From the NCBI GenBank assembly GCA_035527235.1, contig DATLAV010000123.1:1-11941 (forward strand): 11,941 nt of DNA, read 5' to 3'. The DNA comes from BS750m-G28 sp035527235. Its GTDB lineage: Archaea > Thermoproteota > Bathyarchaeia > TCS64. The notes beneath the pieces were generated by a model. The model was given only the letters and a program-made list of their open reading frames with translations, searched no databases and was not told the origin of the DNA. The translations under genes and the position numbers were made by a program. Position 1 is the stretch's first letter; each line of letters opens with the position of its first letter. This document shows, one piece after another, positions 1 through 5,732 of the stretch.

Positions 1-1
1 G

Positions 2-889
2 ACATTCGAGTGGTTCTTGGAGGAGGCTATGAAGAGACGTATGAAGGTGGGTTTCATCGCCGCCAGCGACGACCACTCAAGCCGTCCCGGGCTAACCTAT
101 CCCTCCGGGGGGATGACGACGAGGGGAGGGTACACGGGGGCCTACGCTAAGGAGCTGACCCGGGAGGCGTTATGGGAGGCGTTCTGGGCCCGGAGGGCGT
201 ATGGGACGACGGGGGAGCGGATCATCGCGCATGTGGAATCGGACGGGCACCTCATGGGAGAGGAGTATTCCACGGATAAGACTCCAGAGATCAAGGTGGA
301 GATCGCCGGTACGGCGCCTCTCCACGAGGTCGAGGTCTATAACTGGGAGCAGCCCATCTACAGGCACCCCTTCGCTGAGCCATCGAACGACTCGGAGAAG
401 CTCATCAAGGTGGAGTGGAGCGGCGCCCGTGTCAGGAGCAGACCCAAGGTCGTGACCTGGGACGGCGGCCTCACTGTGGAGAACGGGCGAATCATCGATT
501 ACAGAGAGTTTGCGTTCGACTACGCCTACCAAGGCGTGGAGAAGGTCTCAGACCGTCAGCTAAAATGGGAGTCCACGACGGGAGGAGACCCGGATGGGGT
601 ACTGCTGAAACTAGAGGGCAACGAGGACGCCGAGGTGACATTCGAGACGGGGCCGGTCACGTTCAAGTTCAAGCCAAAGGAAATTAACTACGAGCCCAGG
701 GTCATCGAAGCTGGGGGATTAAACCAGAGGGTCAAGGTCTCAACCGTCAAGGAGGAGACGCCGGATACCCTGGGGTTCACCTACAGGGATGAATCAGCCG
801 CCAAAGGTCTGAACGCCTACTGGGTGAGGATCGTCCAGGCAGATGGCGCCATGGCGTGGACGAGCCCTATCTTCATCCAATATAAATGA
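2..889 (+). CDS. DUF3604 family protein, 3' part (5' end outside window)
   Basis: The reading frame is open to the left edge of the window, so this is the C-terminal part of a longer gene; the TTG at 17 and the ATG codons at 29 and 41 are internal. Near the start is GFIAASDDHSSRPG, the conserved Asp-Asp-His segment of DUF3604 proteins, which are related to PHP-type metal-dependent phosphoesterases; the His is a likely metal ligand. The rest is beta-rich and ends in a segment of the WVRIVQADGAMAWTSPIF type, typical of the family's C-terminus. Family members are usually over 500 residues, so roughly half the gene is present. The substrate of this family is not established. The gene ends with TGA, and a pyrimidine-rich stretch follows at once. 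The family call is from recognition of the motif, without a database search. Confidence 0.8.
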   Translation, partial: TFEWFLEEAMKRRMKVGFIAASDDHSSRPGLTYPSGGMTTRGGYTGAYAKELTREALWEAFWARRAYGTTGERIIAHVESDGHLMGEEYSTDKTPEIKVEIAGTAPLHEVEVYNWEQPIYRHPFAEPSNDSEKLIKVEWSGARVRSRPKVVTWDGGLTVENGRIIDYREFAFDYAYQGVEKVSDRQLKWESTTGGDPDGVLLKLEGNEDAEVTFETGPVTFKFKPKEINYEPRVIEAGGLNQRVKVSTVKEETPDTLGFTYRDESAAKGLNAYWVRIVQADGAMAWTSPIFIQYK

Positions 890-906
890 AAGCAGGACCA
901 CCAAAT

Positions 907-918
907 CCCTTCTTTTCT
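907..918 (+). terminator. T-rich tract after DUF3604 gene
   Basis: The pyrimidine-rich stretch CCCTTCTTTTCT lies about 20 bases after the stop codon of the DUF3604 gene, with a second T5 run shortly downstream. Archaeal transcription often ends at such tracts. This is assignment by composition and position only. Confidence 0.35.
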
Positions 919-988
919 ATGTAATAGTTTTTAGGCTCTGCATGAACTGAAGTTCTCCTGATAGAGCTGCATCAAATCCACCAGCATC

Positions 989-996
989 GTTTTAGG
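989..996 (+). promoter_or_regulatory. TATA-like box of the PfkB kinase gene
   Basis: GTTTTAGG lies about 25-31 bases before the ATG at 1020, the spacing expected of an archaeal TATA box for a leaderless or nearly leaderless transcript. A second AT-rich patch (CATATA, 1001-1006) sits closer to the start. The assignment is tentative. Confidence 0.35.
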
Positions 997-1019
997 GGTA
1001 CATATAGGATCAGGTGTAG

Positions 1020-1907
1020 ATGATCGACTTCACCGTCGTCGGGCATATAGCTATCGACAGGATTATCACTCAAGAAGATGAGAGGATCCAGCTAGGAGGA
1101 CCGCCCACCTTCGTCACCTTGTGCGCCCAGCTGCTAGGCGGGTCCGTCGAGGCGGTGACGAAGATGGGGGAGGACATGCCGACGGAGTACATCCAGCGGC
1201 TCAAGGAGCTGTCGCTTGATGTCAGCGACCAGATCGTGGAGGGCTCTCAGACGACGAGGTTCGTCTTGGACTACAGGCATGGGGAACGGGCGCTCAGCGT
1301 CGAAAGCGTTTGCGCGAATATCACCGCTGAGGACGTCGAGAGGCTCCATGATGCGGCACTCCTTGCCCCCATCATGGATGAAGTCCCGTCGGAGACGATC
1401 GATGCCATCGAATCGGAGGTCCTTGCATTGGATCCTCAGGGGTTCCTAAGGAGGGTGGGTGATGGTGGTGTCATCGAGCCGAAGAGCTGGATCGATGAGG
1501 GTCTCATGGGGAGGCTATCCGTCGTCAAGTGCTCCGAGGCGGAACTGAAGCTCATGACGGGGGCCGTCCAGACCATCAAGGGCCTAAGAACACTCATAGG
1601 CCTCGGCGTCCACATCGCCATCGCCACCAGGGGAGAAGTAGGCTCCCTGCTGGCTATAGATAAGAGGCTATACGATGTCCCGAGCGTGAAGTACGTCGCT
1701 CTCGTAGACTCCACGGGGGCTGGGGACGTCTTCATGGGGACCTTCTTCAGGGAATACCTCAGGGATGAGGACCCCCTCTGGTGCGCATCGCTTGGAGCGG
1801 CAATGGCCTCAGCCGTCGTCGAGACCCCCGGCGCAATCATAGAAAAATCCGTCAAGGCTGTCAGAGAACGCGCAGAGGCCGTGTTAGACGGGATCACGAA
1901 GTTCTAG
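1020..1907 (+). CDS. PfkB/ribokinase-family sugar or nucleoside kinase
   Basis: A 295-residue protein of normal length for the ribokinase/PfkB family. These kinases use ATP to phosphorylate a sugar, polyol or nucleoside in the cytoplasm. Visible marks are the N-terminal strand GHIAIDRI (about residues 8-15), the di-glycine substrate motif LGGPPTFVT (25-33), and the signature STGAGDVFMGTF with the GAGD anion hole at 233-236, so D236 is the predicted catalytic base. The motif ALDPQGFLR in the middle is shared by a group of archaeal PfkB proteins whose substrate is mostly unassigned; inositol or nucleoside kinases are possible. The ATG start has AGGTG and AGGA just upstream. It stands alone on the plus strand, and its stop codon overlaps that of the convergent neighbour. 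Confidence 0.85.
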   Translation: MIDFTVVGHIAIDRIITQEDERIQLGGPPTFVTLCAQLLGGSVEAVTKMGEDMPTEYIQRLKELSLDVSDQIVEGSQTTRFVLDYRHGERALSVESVCANITAEDVERLHDAALLAPIMDEVPSETIDAIESEVLALDPQGFLRRVGDGGVIEPKSWIDEGLMGRLSVVKCSEAELKLMTGAVQTIKGLRTLIGLGVHIAIATRGEVGSLLAIDKRLYDVPSVKYVALVDSTGAGDVFMGTFFREYLRDEDPLWCASLGAAMASAVVETPGAIIEKSVKAVRERAEAVLDGITKF

Positions 1908-2308
1908 GTAAATCGACGCCTGGCCACGTAGTAGACCCCGAGGGCCAGGATAAGGTTGAACGCCCAGGTGCCCATCAGATTTACATAATCAAGGCTTCTG
2001 CTCAGGTCTTCGACGGAGCTAGCTGCATTAGCCGCCTCTGAAGCTGCATCGGCCGCCGCCTTAGCTGCCTCCGTGGCCCCCAACATATCGCCGCTTGCCT
2101 CAGCCTTCATTGAATCGGTCGCCCCCTCAGGGGCACTGGCTATCTCTCCGCCCATCAGCTCATCTGACTCGGCACCCGGCGTCCTGGTCAGGAACTCCGG
2201 TTTCCCGCCTTCGCCCCCTGGTAGCAGGGCGACCTGCGCGGGCACCACGGAGATCAGCATGTATCCAAGGGCGATGGCTACGATCGTGTAGGTGTACATC
2301 TTAGGCAT
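1904..2308 (-). CDS. small alanine-rich membrane protein, function unknown
   Basis: I do not recognise this 134-residue protein. It has a hydrophobic N-terminus (about residues 4-30) that could be a signal peptide or membrane anchor, then a Gly/Glu/Pro-rich linker, then an alanine-rich segment (about 78-98, with repeats such as AAKAAADAASEAANAASS) likely to be helical. A C-terminal membrane helix (about 112-130) ends in RRRFT, so the C-terminus should face the cytoplasm. I chose the ATG at 2308; a TTG directly before it (2311) is also possible. It is the gene after the membrane-bound winged-helix regulator on the same strand but has its own promoter region. Its stop codon and that of the convergent kinase gene share the bases CTAG. 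The composition suggests a surface or envelope-spanning peptide; no function is claimed. Confidence 0.6.
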   Translation of the reverse strand: MPKMYTYTIVAIALGYMLISVVPAQVALLPGGEGGKPEFLTRTPGAESDELMGGEIASAPEGATDSMKAEASGDMLGATEAAKAAADAASEAANAASSVEDLSRSLDYVNLMGTWAFNLILALGVYYVARRRFT

Positions 2309-2328
2309 CAATGGTCTCTCACTTCCTC

Positions 2329-2341
2329 GGGACTAAGTCCC
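2329..2341. promoter_or_regulatory. 13-bp palindrome, possible operator
   Basis: GGGACTAAGTCCC is a perfect inverted repeat with a single central base. It lies between the TATA-like box (2351-2357) and the start codon of the small membrane protein, close to where transcription should begin. That is a usual position for an archaeal repressor site. Nothing in the sequence shows which protein would bind. Confidence 0.35.
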
Positions 2342-2350
2342 ACGGGGCCG

Positions 2351-2357
2351 TATATAG
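2351..2357 (-). promoter_or_regulatory. TATA-like box of the small membrane protein gene
   Basis: On the minus strand the sequence reads CTATATA, about 43 bases before the ATG at 2308. This puts the transcription start near 2328 and gives a leader of about 20 bases that contains GAGG and GTGAG, either of which may serve as ribosome binding site. Confidence 0.45.
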
Positions 2358-2407
2358 TACTACACTTTAGAACAGCCACCTCAGAGGGCCGGATCCCCGG
2401 ATTACAT

Positions 2408-2419
2408 GCTAAATTTAGC
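2408..2419. repeat. 12-bp AT-rich palindrome
   Basis: GCTAAATTTAGC is a perfect inverted repeat just after the 3' end of the regulator gene, and T6 follows it on the plus strand. The T run is on the wrong strand to terminate the minus-strand genes. The site may instead be part of the control region of the small membrane protein, or chance in AT-rich DNA. Confidence 0.3.
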
Positions 2420-2437
2420 ACTTTTTTAGATGTTAAT

Positions 2438-2875
2438 TCAGCCAGGTTTGTCCCTCCATATGCGGACCGTCTCGTACCAGAGCGTAACCGTCGGCACCAC
2501 CCCCAGTATCAGCGCGCTGACGTAGAACCTCGTCGGCTGGAATGGGAACTGAAGCAGGAACGTGACGACCATCGTCGTGGCGAGGACCGCGGAGAAGAGA
2601 AACCTGGGGAGCATGATCCCCCCGACGCTGACGAACTGCCGCAGGACGCCGATCTTGACCTCCCGCACGAGCTTGTACTCCCCGTAATCGCTCTCCACCA
2701 GTCCCAAGTCCTGAAGCTTGTTCAGGTGGTAGGAGGAGACGCTGGGGCTGCTGAACCCCAGGGACCTCTGGACCTCCCGCACGCCAACGGTGGGCTCCGT
2801 CGACCTCAGGAGGTACATGTAGACGAGAAGCGTCTTCCCCTTCAGCTCAGCTGCTATGACCTCATCCTCGGACAA
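2438..2875 (-). CDS. membrane-tethered winged-helix transcription regulator
   Basis: A 145-residue protein in two parts. Residues about 12-72 form a winged helix-turn-helix of the ArsR/MarR-like type: GVREVQRSLGFSSPSVSSYH carries the turn and the recognition helix, and a short wing follows (LGLVESDYGEYKLV). Residues about 88-110 and 117-138 are two membrane helices joined by a short loop, so the DNA-binding domain and C-terminus should both be cytoplasmic. Regulators of this design are known in archaea, but their signals are mostly unknown. The start is a TTG with AGGAG ten bases upstream. It follows the SPOUT methyltransferase gene after 51 bases that contain a TATA-like box, so it can be transcribed alone. 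The alanine-rich membrane protein gene lies next downstream and is a plausible partner or target; that link is inference. Confidence 0.75.
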   Translation of the reverse strand: MSEDEVIAAELKGKTLLVYMYLLRSTEPTVGVREVQRSLGFSSPSVSSYHLNKLQDLGLVESDYGEYKLVREVKIGVLRQFVSVGGIMLPRFLFSAVLATTMVVTFLLQFPFQPTRFYVSALILGVVPTVTLWYETVRIWRDKPG

Positions 2876-2907
2876 TACGTGTTCTCTCCTATATCTGACT
2901 GAATAAT

Positions 2908-2914
2908 GATAAAA
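2908..2914 (-). promoter_or_regulatory. TATA-like box of the winged-helix regulator gene
   Basis: The minus strand reads TTTTATC, about 33 bases before the TTG start at 2875. This fits a transcript with a leader of about ten bases that includes the AGGAG ribosome binding site. Confidence 0.4.
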
Positions 2915-2926
2915 TCCTTCTCTCGC

Positions 2927-3763
2927 TCAGCCCCCGAGAAGGTTCAGGATCGCCAGCGTGGCGTGGAGGGCCTCCTCGGTCCTCACCGTCTCGGACCCCT
3001 GATCCGGGATCATGTTCACGACGTGGTCAAATAGACTTTCGAGGTCAACCCCGAGCAAGTCCCCCAGCCCTCTCCTCGGGGAGCCGAAGGCGATCAGGGC
3101 GTTTTTCGCTCCCCGCCAGACGGAACGTATCTGGGGCTCAGCATCAGGGTAGGACATACCATACCGGCTTGTGGCGATGCTGAGGTCGAACTCCCCACTC
3201 GATAGAAGCCTCGCCAGCCTCATCTGGGCTAGGTGGACCTCGAAACCCCAGTAGGATTCTATATCCTTCTTCCTGGCGAACCTACCCATCAGCTCCGGCG
3301 TGACCCTGGTGACCTGGACGGTGGCGCGCCCCCCGATGGACGGGGCCTTCCCCTCCGCCCTCAGGGGCCTGTCGACACCTATGTCGACCAGGAACTCGCC
3401 CCCCTCCTCTGAGAGGACGACGCCCTCCCTAAACTCGCCGCGCGCGAGCTTCCTGTGGTCCTTCTCAAGGGGGTGGTGGGGGGTCCGAAGCGGAGGGAGC
3501 ACCCCGGCGTAACTGAGCTCGGGCCTCCTGCCAATCAGGTGCCTCCTCAGGTACTGGGGCGTCTCAACGTACTTCAGGACCTGCTGGAGGAGCCTTCCCT
3601 CGTCCGGTTCGTCGCGGTAGATGTAGATACCGTCGACCCTGTAGATGGAGGCGGCCCTCGCGACATCACCGATGACTAGGGTTTTCTCCCTGAGGTGGGG
3701 GACCTCCGCGACGAGGGATGAAGGGATTGCTATGGAGAGCCTTGTCCCTCTCCTGACGCTCAA
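2927..3763 (-). CDS. SPOUT-family RNA methyltransferase (C9orf114/SPOUT1-like, PF02598)
   Basis: A predicted SAM-dependent RNA methyltransferase of the SPOUT class, related to eukaryotic SPOUT1/C9orf114 and to archaeal proteins often annotated as RNA uridine N3-methyltransferases. Family marks are RLSIAIPSSLV at the N-terminus, YVETPQYLRRHLIGRRPEL and VLPPLRTPHHPLEK, a beta-rich insertion (about residues 105-155) where the family carries an OB-like domain, and the C-terminal knot segments AFGSPRRGLGDLL and NMIPDQGSETVRTEEALHAT that form the cofactor site. I place the start at the TTG at 3763, giving 278 residues. That TTG overlaps the TGA of the preceding gene (TTGA), has AGGGAGG ten bases upstream, and begins just before the conserved family N-terminus. 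A longer frame up to 3850 lies wholly inside the upstream gene and is unlikely. The pair should be translationally coupled. Confidence 0.85.
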   Translation of the reverse strand: MSVRRGTRLSIAIPSSLVAEVPHLREKTLVIGDVARAASIYRVDGIYIYRDEPDEGRLLQQVLKYVETPQYLRRHLIGRRPELSYAGVLPPLRTPHHPLEKDHRKLARGEFREGVVLSEEGGEFLVDIGVDRPLRAEGKAPSIGGRATVQVTRVTPELMGRFARKKDIESYWGFEVHLAQMRLARLLSSGEFDLSIATSRYGMSYPDAEPQIRSVWRGAKNALIAFGSPRRGLGDLLGVDLESLFDHVVNMIPDQGSETVRTEEALHATLAILNLLGG

Positions 3764-4280
3764 GTCTCTGATTCCTCCCTCAGGCGGGGCCAGGCCGACC
3801 AGCCCGTCTTCACGAAGCGCTCCCTGTTCTCCAGGTGTTCCCGGATCCATGCCAAGAAGGCGTCGTAGCTCCTCATGCCGGAGACCATGGAGGTGTCCCC
3901 GACCCCCAGCTTCACGAGGCTGCTGATGAACTCCCGTTCGGCGAGGTCCTGGGTGCCCCCCGTGATCTTCACGTGGACGACGTTGTATCCCCTCGCCACC
4001 AACTCGTCCCTCGCCTTGGAGAGGACGTACCCCGTGCAGACGTGGAGTGGCTCCCGCCGCTCGATCTTTAACGCCTCGACCCCCTCGAGGACTATCTCCA
4101 GGGTCACGTCCAGGTACCTCTTCTCCTTGAAGGCTGATCCCTGGAAAAGGGGAAGGGGCACCTCACCTACGTGCCTCTCACCCGTCTCGACCCGGCGCAT
4201 CACGATGACTACGCCGCCCAGCAGGTCGCCCCAGCCTGATTGACGCCCGCCCTGCGGGTATCGTCCACCTCGACGACCAT
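3760..4280 (-). pseudogene. conserved-looking hypothetical protein, split by an apparent frameshift
   Basis: The long open part runs from a GTG at 4203 (147 residues) to the TGA at 3760, with the features of a folded cytosolic protein: EVPLPLFQGSAFKEKRYLD, a helix, then LHVCTGYVLSKARDELVARG. Two signs place the true start upstream. First, the same frame stays open above 4203 and encodes GWGDLLGGVVIV, which looks like genuine protein. Second, an ATG at 4280 opens another frame, MVVEVDDTRRAG, which stops at 4209-4211, and this ATG is correctly spaced from a TATA-like box. Joining the frames needs one extra base (or a -1 shift) between about 4240 and 4255 and would give about 174 residues beginning VEVDD...GWGDLLGG. 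The acidic N-terminal strand followed by a hairpin suggests an RNase H-like fold, but I cannot name the family. It may be an assembly error, a pseudogene or a programmed shift. It overlaps the methyltransferase start. Confidence 0.6.
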
Positions 4281-4313
4281 ATCACTCTTGAGGAAAGAGA
4301 ACGAGACGACCTC

Positions 4314-4320
4314 TATTTAA
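4314..4320 (-). promoter_or_regulatory. TATA-like box before the frameshifted gene
   Basis: The minus strand reads TTAAATA about 34 bases before the ATG at 4280. This predicts a transcript start near 4290 and a leader of about ten bases. The same box would be over 110 bases from the GTG at 4203, so it supports the upstream start. It should drive both this gene and the SPOUT methyltransferase. Confidence 0.5.
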
Positions 4321-4333
4321 GATGAGAGCAGGG

Positions 4334-5392
4334 TCAGACCCGCTTCAGCTCGGCGATGGCGTCCTCAGAGCTCGGGTCCACCCCGTTCAGAAGGCCGAGG
4401 TAGACAGAAACGAAGTCGCCGAGGTAGGTCATGGAGAGAATCCTCGCCAGCCTCCCCGTTCCCAGGGCCCTGACCTCCTCGATACCGCTCACACCCGGCT
4501 CCATCAGCTCCTTGAACCTGTCGATCCTCCGGGTCATCTTAGCGTCCTCCCCCGCTGAGTCCCTGAGGAGGACCAGGCGCAGGAGTTCAAAGGTCTCCCT
4601 AGGCGCCTGGCTGGAGAGGATCACGTTGTGGAATAGCTCGGGGAAGAACCCTGAAAACGCTGGGACCTTGCTGTTCTCGTTGAGCTGGGTCCCAAACCTG
4701 TACGCGACGCCGCTGAGCAGTTCGGAGCCGTACACGACAGGGACGTGTCCCACAAGTTTAGATGCTAGCTCCGTAGCCAGGTTCTCGGTCGAGGGTACGT
4801 CATATGCGATCTCCCCCCTCAAGCCCTTGAGAACCCTGATAGCCTCGTCCACTTCTTCCCAGGATTTTAGGATGAGCCCCAGCCTGTTCATAGTCGAAGC
4901 GATGGAGAAAAACAGGTAGGGCAATGCGGCCCTAGGCTTAAGCCCGGCGGGCAGAAATATGACAGGAATGCCCTTCTCCCTCGCCTCACTCTCGAGCAGT
5001 CCCCCCGACGTGATGGCTACTATTGACGCTCCCATCTCCGCTGCCTCCTTGAACGAGCTGAGCGTCTCCTCCGTGTTCCCAGAGTAGCTTACAGCAATGA
5101 CGAGGGTGTCCTCCTTGACGTGCCCGGGGACGTGGTACCCGTTCGAGACGACCAGCGGGACCTCGGACTCCTCCCACAACCAGTCCCTCACCAGCCTGCC
5201 CCCGATGGACGAACCGCCCATGCCGATGAAGACGACCCCGTTGAAGCTCCGGTCCGATAATTCCTCCAGAGGTGTTCCCTTGACTATCTCGATGGCGTGG
5301 AGGCAGTTCTCCGGGAACCTCGCGAGGGTGTCAAGCATCCCTCCGCTATCAAGCTTGCTAATCGCTTCATGATCGTTTAGTATGCCCATCAT
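4334..5392 (-). CDS. bifunctional phosphoglucose/phosphomannose isomerase
   Basis: A cytosolic enzyme interconverting glucose-6-phosphate or mannose-6-phosphate with fructose-6-phosphate, as in the crenarchaeal bifunctional PGI/PMI family. It has two SIS domains. GMGGSSIGG (about 57-65) and SYSGNTEET (102-110) bind the phosphate, and LKPRAALPY (151-159) is the family's arginine loop. In the second domain, LNENSKVPAFSGFFPELFHN carries Glu239 and His255, 16 apart like the catalytic Glu and His of the Pyrobaculum enzyme, and a Lys lies near the C-terminus (AELKRV). At about 352 residues it is slightly longer than the usual 300-350. I chose the ATG at 5392, with GAGGT nine bases upstream; the TTG at 5395 and the ATG at 5389 are alternatives. 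It lies upstream of the frameshifted gene on the same strand, separated by a promoter. It links glycolysis and sugar-nucleotide supply. Confidence 0.92.
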   Translation of the reverse strand: MMGILNDHEAISKLDSGGMLDTLARFPENCLHAIEIVKGTPLEELSDRSFNGVVFIGMGGSSIGGRLVRDWLWEESEVPLVVSNGYHVPGHVKEDTLVIAVSYSGNTEETLSSFKEAAEMGASIVAITSGGLLESEAREKGIPVIFLPAGLKPRAALPYLFFSIASTMNRLGLILKSWEEVDEAIRVLKGLRGEIAYDVPSTENLATELASKLVGHVPVVYGSELLSGVAYRFGTQLNENSKVPAFSGFFPELFHNVILSSQAPRETFELLRLVLLRDSAGEDAKMTRRIDRFKELMEPGVSGIEEVRALGTGRLARILSMTYLGDFVSVYLGLLNGVDPSSEDAIAELKRV

Positions 5393-5413
5393 CAAATATA
5401 GACCTCGTACCGG

Positions 5414-5422
5414 TTAAAAATT
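5414..5422 (-). promoter_or_regulatory. TATA-like box of the isomerase gene
   Basis: The minus strand reads AATTTTTAA about 22-30 bases before the ATG at 5392, which would make the transcript leaderless. A second AT-rich element (GAATAAAC, about 5429-5436) would leave a leader long enough to hold the GAGGT at 5401-5405. The sequence does not decide between them. Confidence 0.4.
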
Positions 5423-5442
5423 GCATCCGTTTATTCGCGATT

Positions 5443-5454
5443 AAAAGAAAGAAG
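5443..5454 (-). terminator. T-rich terminator after the ferredoxin gene
   Basis: On the minus strand the sequence reads CTTCTTTCTTTT about 30 bases after the ferredoxin stop codon and before the isomerase promoter. The tract and its position fit an archaeal intrinsic terminator. No stem-loop is evident. Confidence 0.45.
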
Positions 5455-5483
5455 TGAGTTGTATGTGGGTTCTCTGTCCTCGC

Positions 5484-5666
5484 CTACTCCTCGACGACGA
5501 TGGCGCCGACGGGGCACGAGGCCTCGCAGGCCCTGCAGGCGATGCACTGGTCCTCTTTTTCCGGAGTGACCTTCTCACCATCGAACTCGAACACGCCCAT
5601 GGGGCATGTGTTGACGCAGGTCTGGCAGACTGTGCACGTTTCCTGATCAAGTTTTACGCTCGGCAT
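5484..5666 (-). CDS. 2[4Fe-4S] ferredoxin
   Basis: A 60-residue electron carrier with two complete cluster motifs: CTVCQTCVNTCP (Cys 11, 14, 17, 21) and CIACRACEASCP (Cys 41, 44, 47, 51). The pattern CxxCxxCxxxCP repeated twice is that of bacterial-type low-potential ferredoxins, and the short acidic C-terminus fits a soluble cytosolic carrier. It would serve ferredoxin-dependent oxidoreductases such as 2-oxoacid or aldehyde oxidoreductases; none is in the window, so its partner is unknown. The ATG start has AGAGGT seven bases upstream. It has its own TATA-like box and a T-rich tract after the stop, so it looks like a single-gene unit between the ribophorin-like gene and the isomerase gene. 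Confidence 0.93.
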   Translation of the reverse strand: MPSVKLDQETCTVCQTCVNTCPMGVFEFDGEKVTPEKEDQCIACRACEASCPVGAIVVEE

Positions 5667-5707
5667 CTATCTGACCTCTTTAGGTTCCTCTGTATTTGCA
5701 GATATGA

Positions 5708-5716
5708 TTATTTAAA
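5708..5716 (-). promoter_or_regulatory. TATA-like box of the ferredoxin gene
   Basis: The minus strand reads TTTAAATAA about 42-50 bases before the ferredoxin ATG. Transcription would begin near 5685, leaving a leader of about 20 bases that contains the AGAGGT ribosome binding site. The box lies just after the stop codon of the upstream gene. Confidence 0.5.
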
Positions 5717-5732
5717 GGGTGAGGTCAGGGAC

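Noticed and set aside
944..955. Inverted repeat GAACT-GA-AGTTC between the first two genes
   Set aside because: It is too short and too far from the kinase promoter to support an operator or terminator call.
1436..1897. 153-codon minus-strand frame opposite the PfkB kinase gene
   Set aside because: It is Ser/Thr/Pro-rich shadow sequence opposite the conserved kinase core.
2408..2427. GCTAAATTTAGC followed by T6 as a stem-loop terminator
   Set aside because: The T run follows on the plus strand, where no gene ends nearby; the adjacent genes run on minus and would meet A6 instead.
3764..3850. Possible N-terminal extension of the SPOUT methyltransferase from the ATG at 3850
   Set aside because: It lies within the upstream coding frame, encodes low-complexity sequence with no family resemblance, and a coupled TTG start with a ribosome binding site is available at 3763.
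4431..4919. 162-codon plus-strand frame opposite the isomerase gene
   Set aside because: It is antisense to a conserved enzyme with all catalytic motifs; composition is that of a shadow frame.
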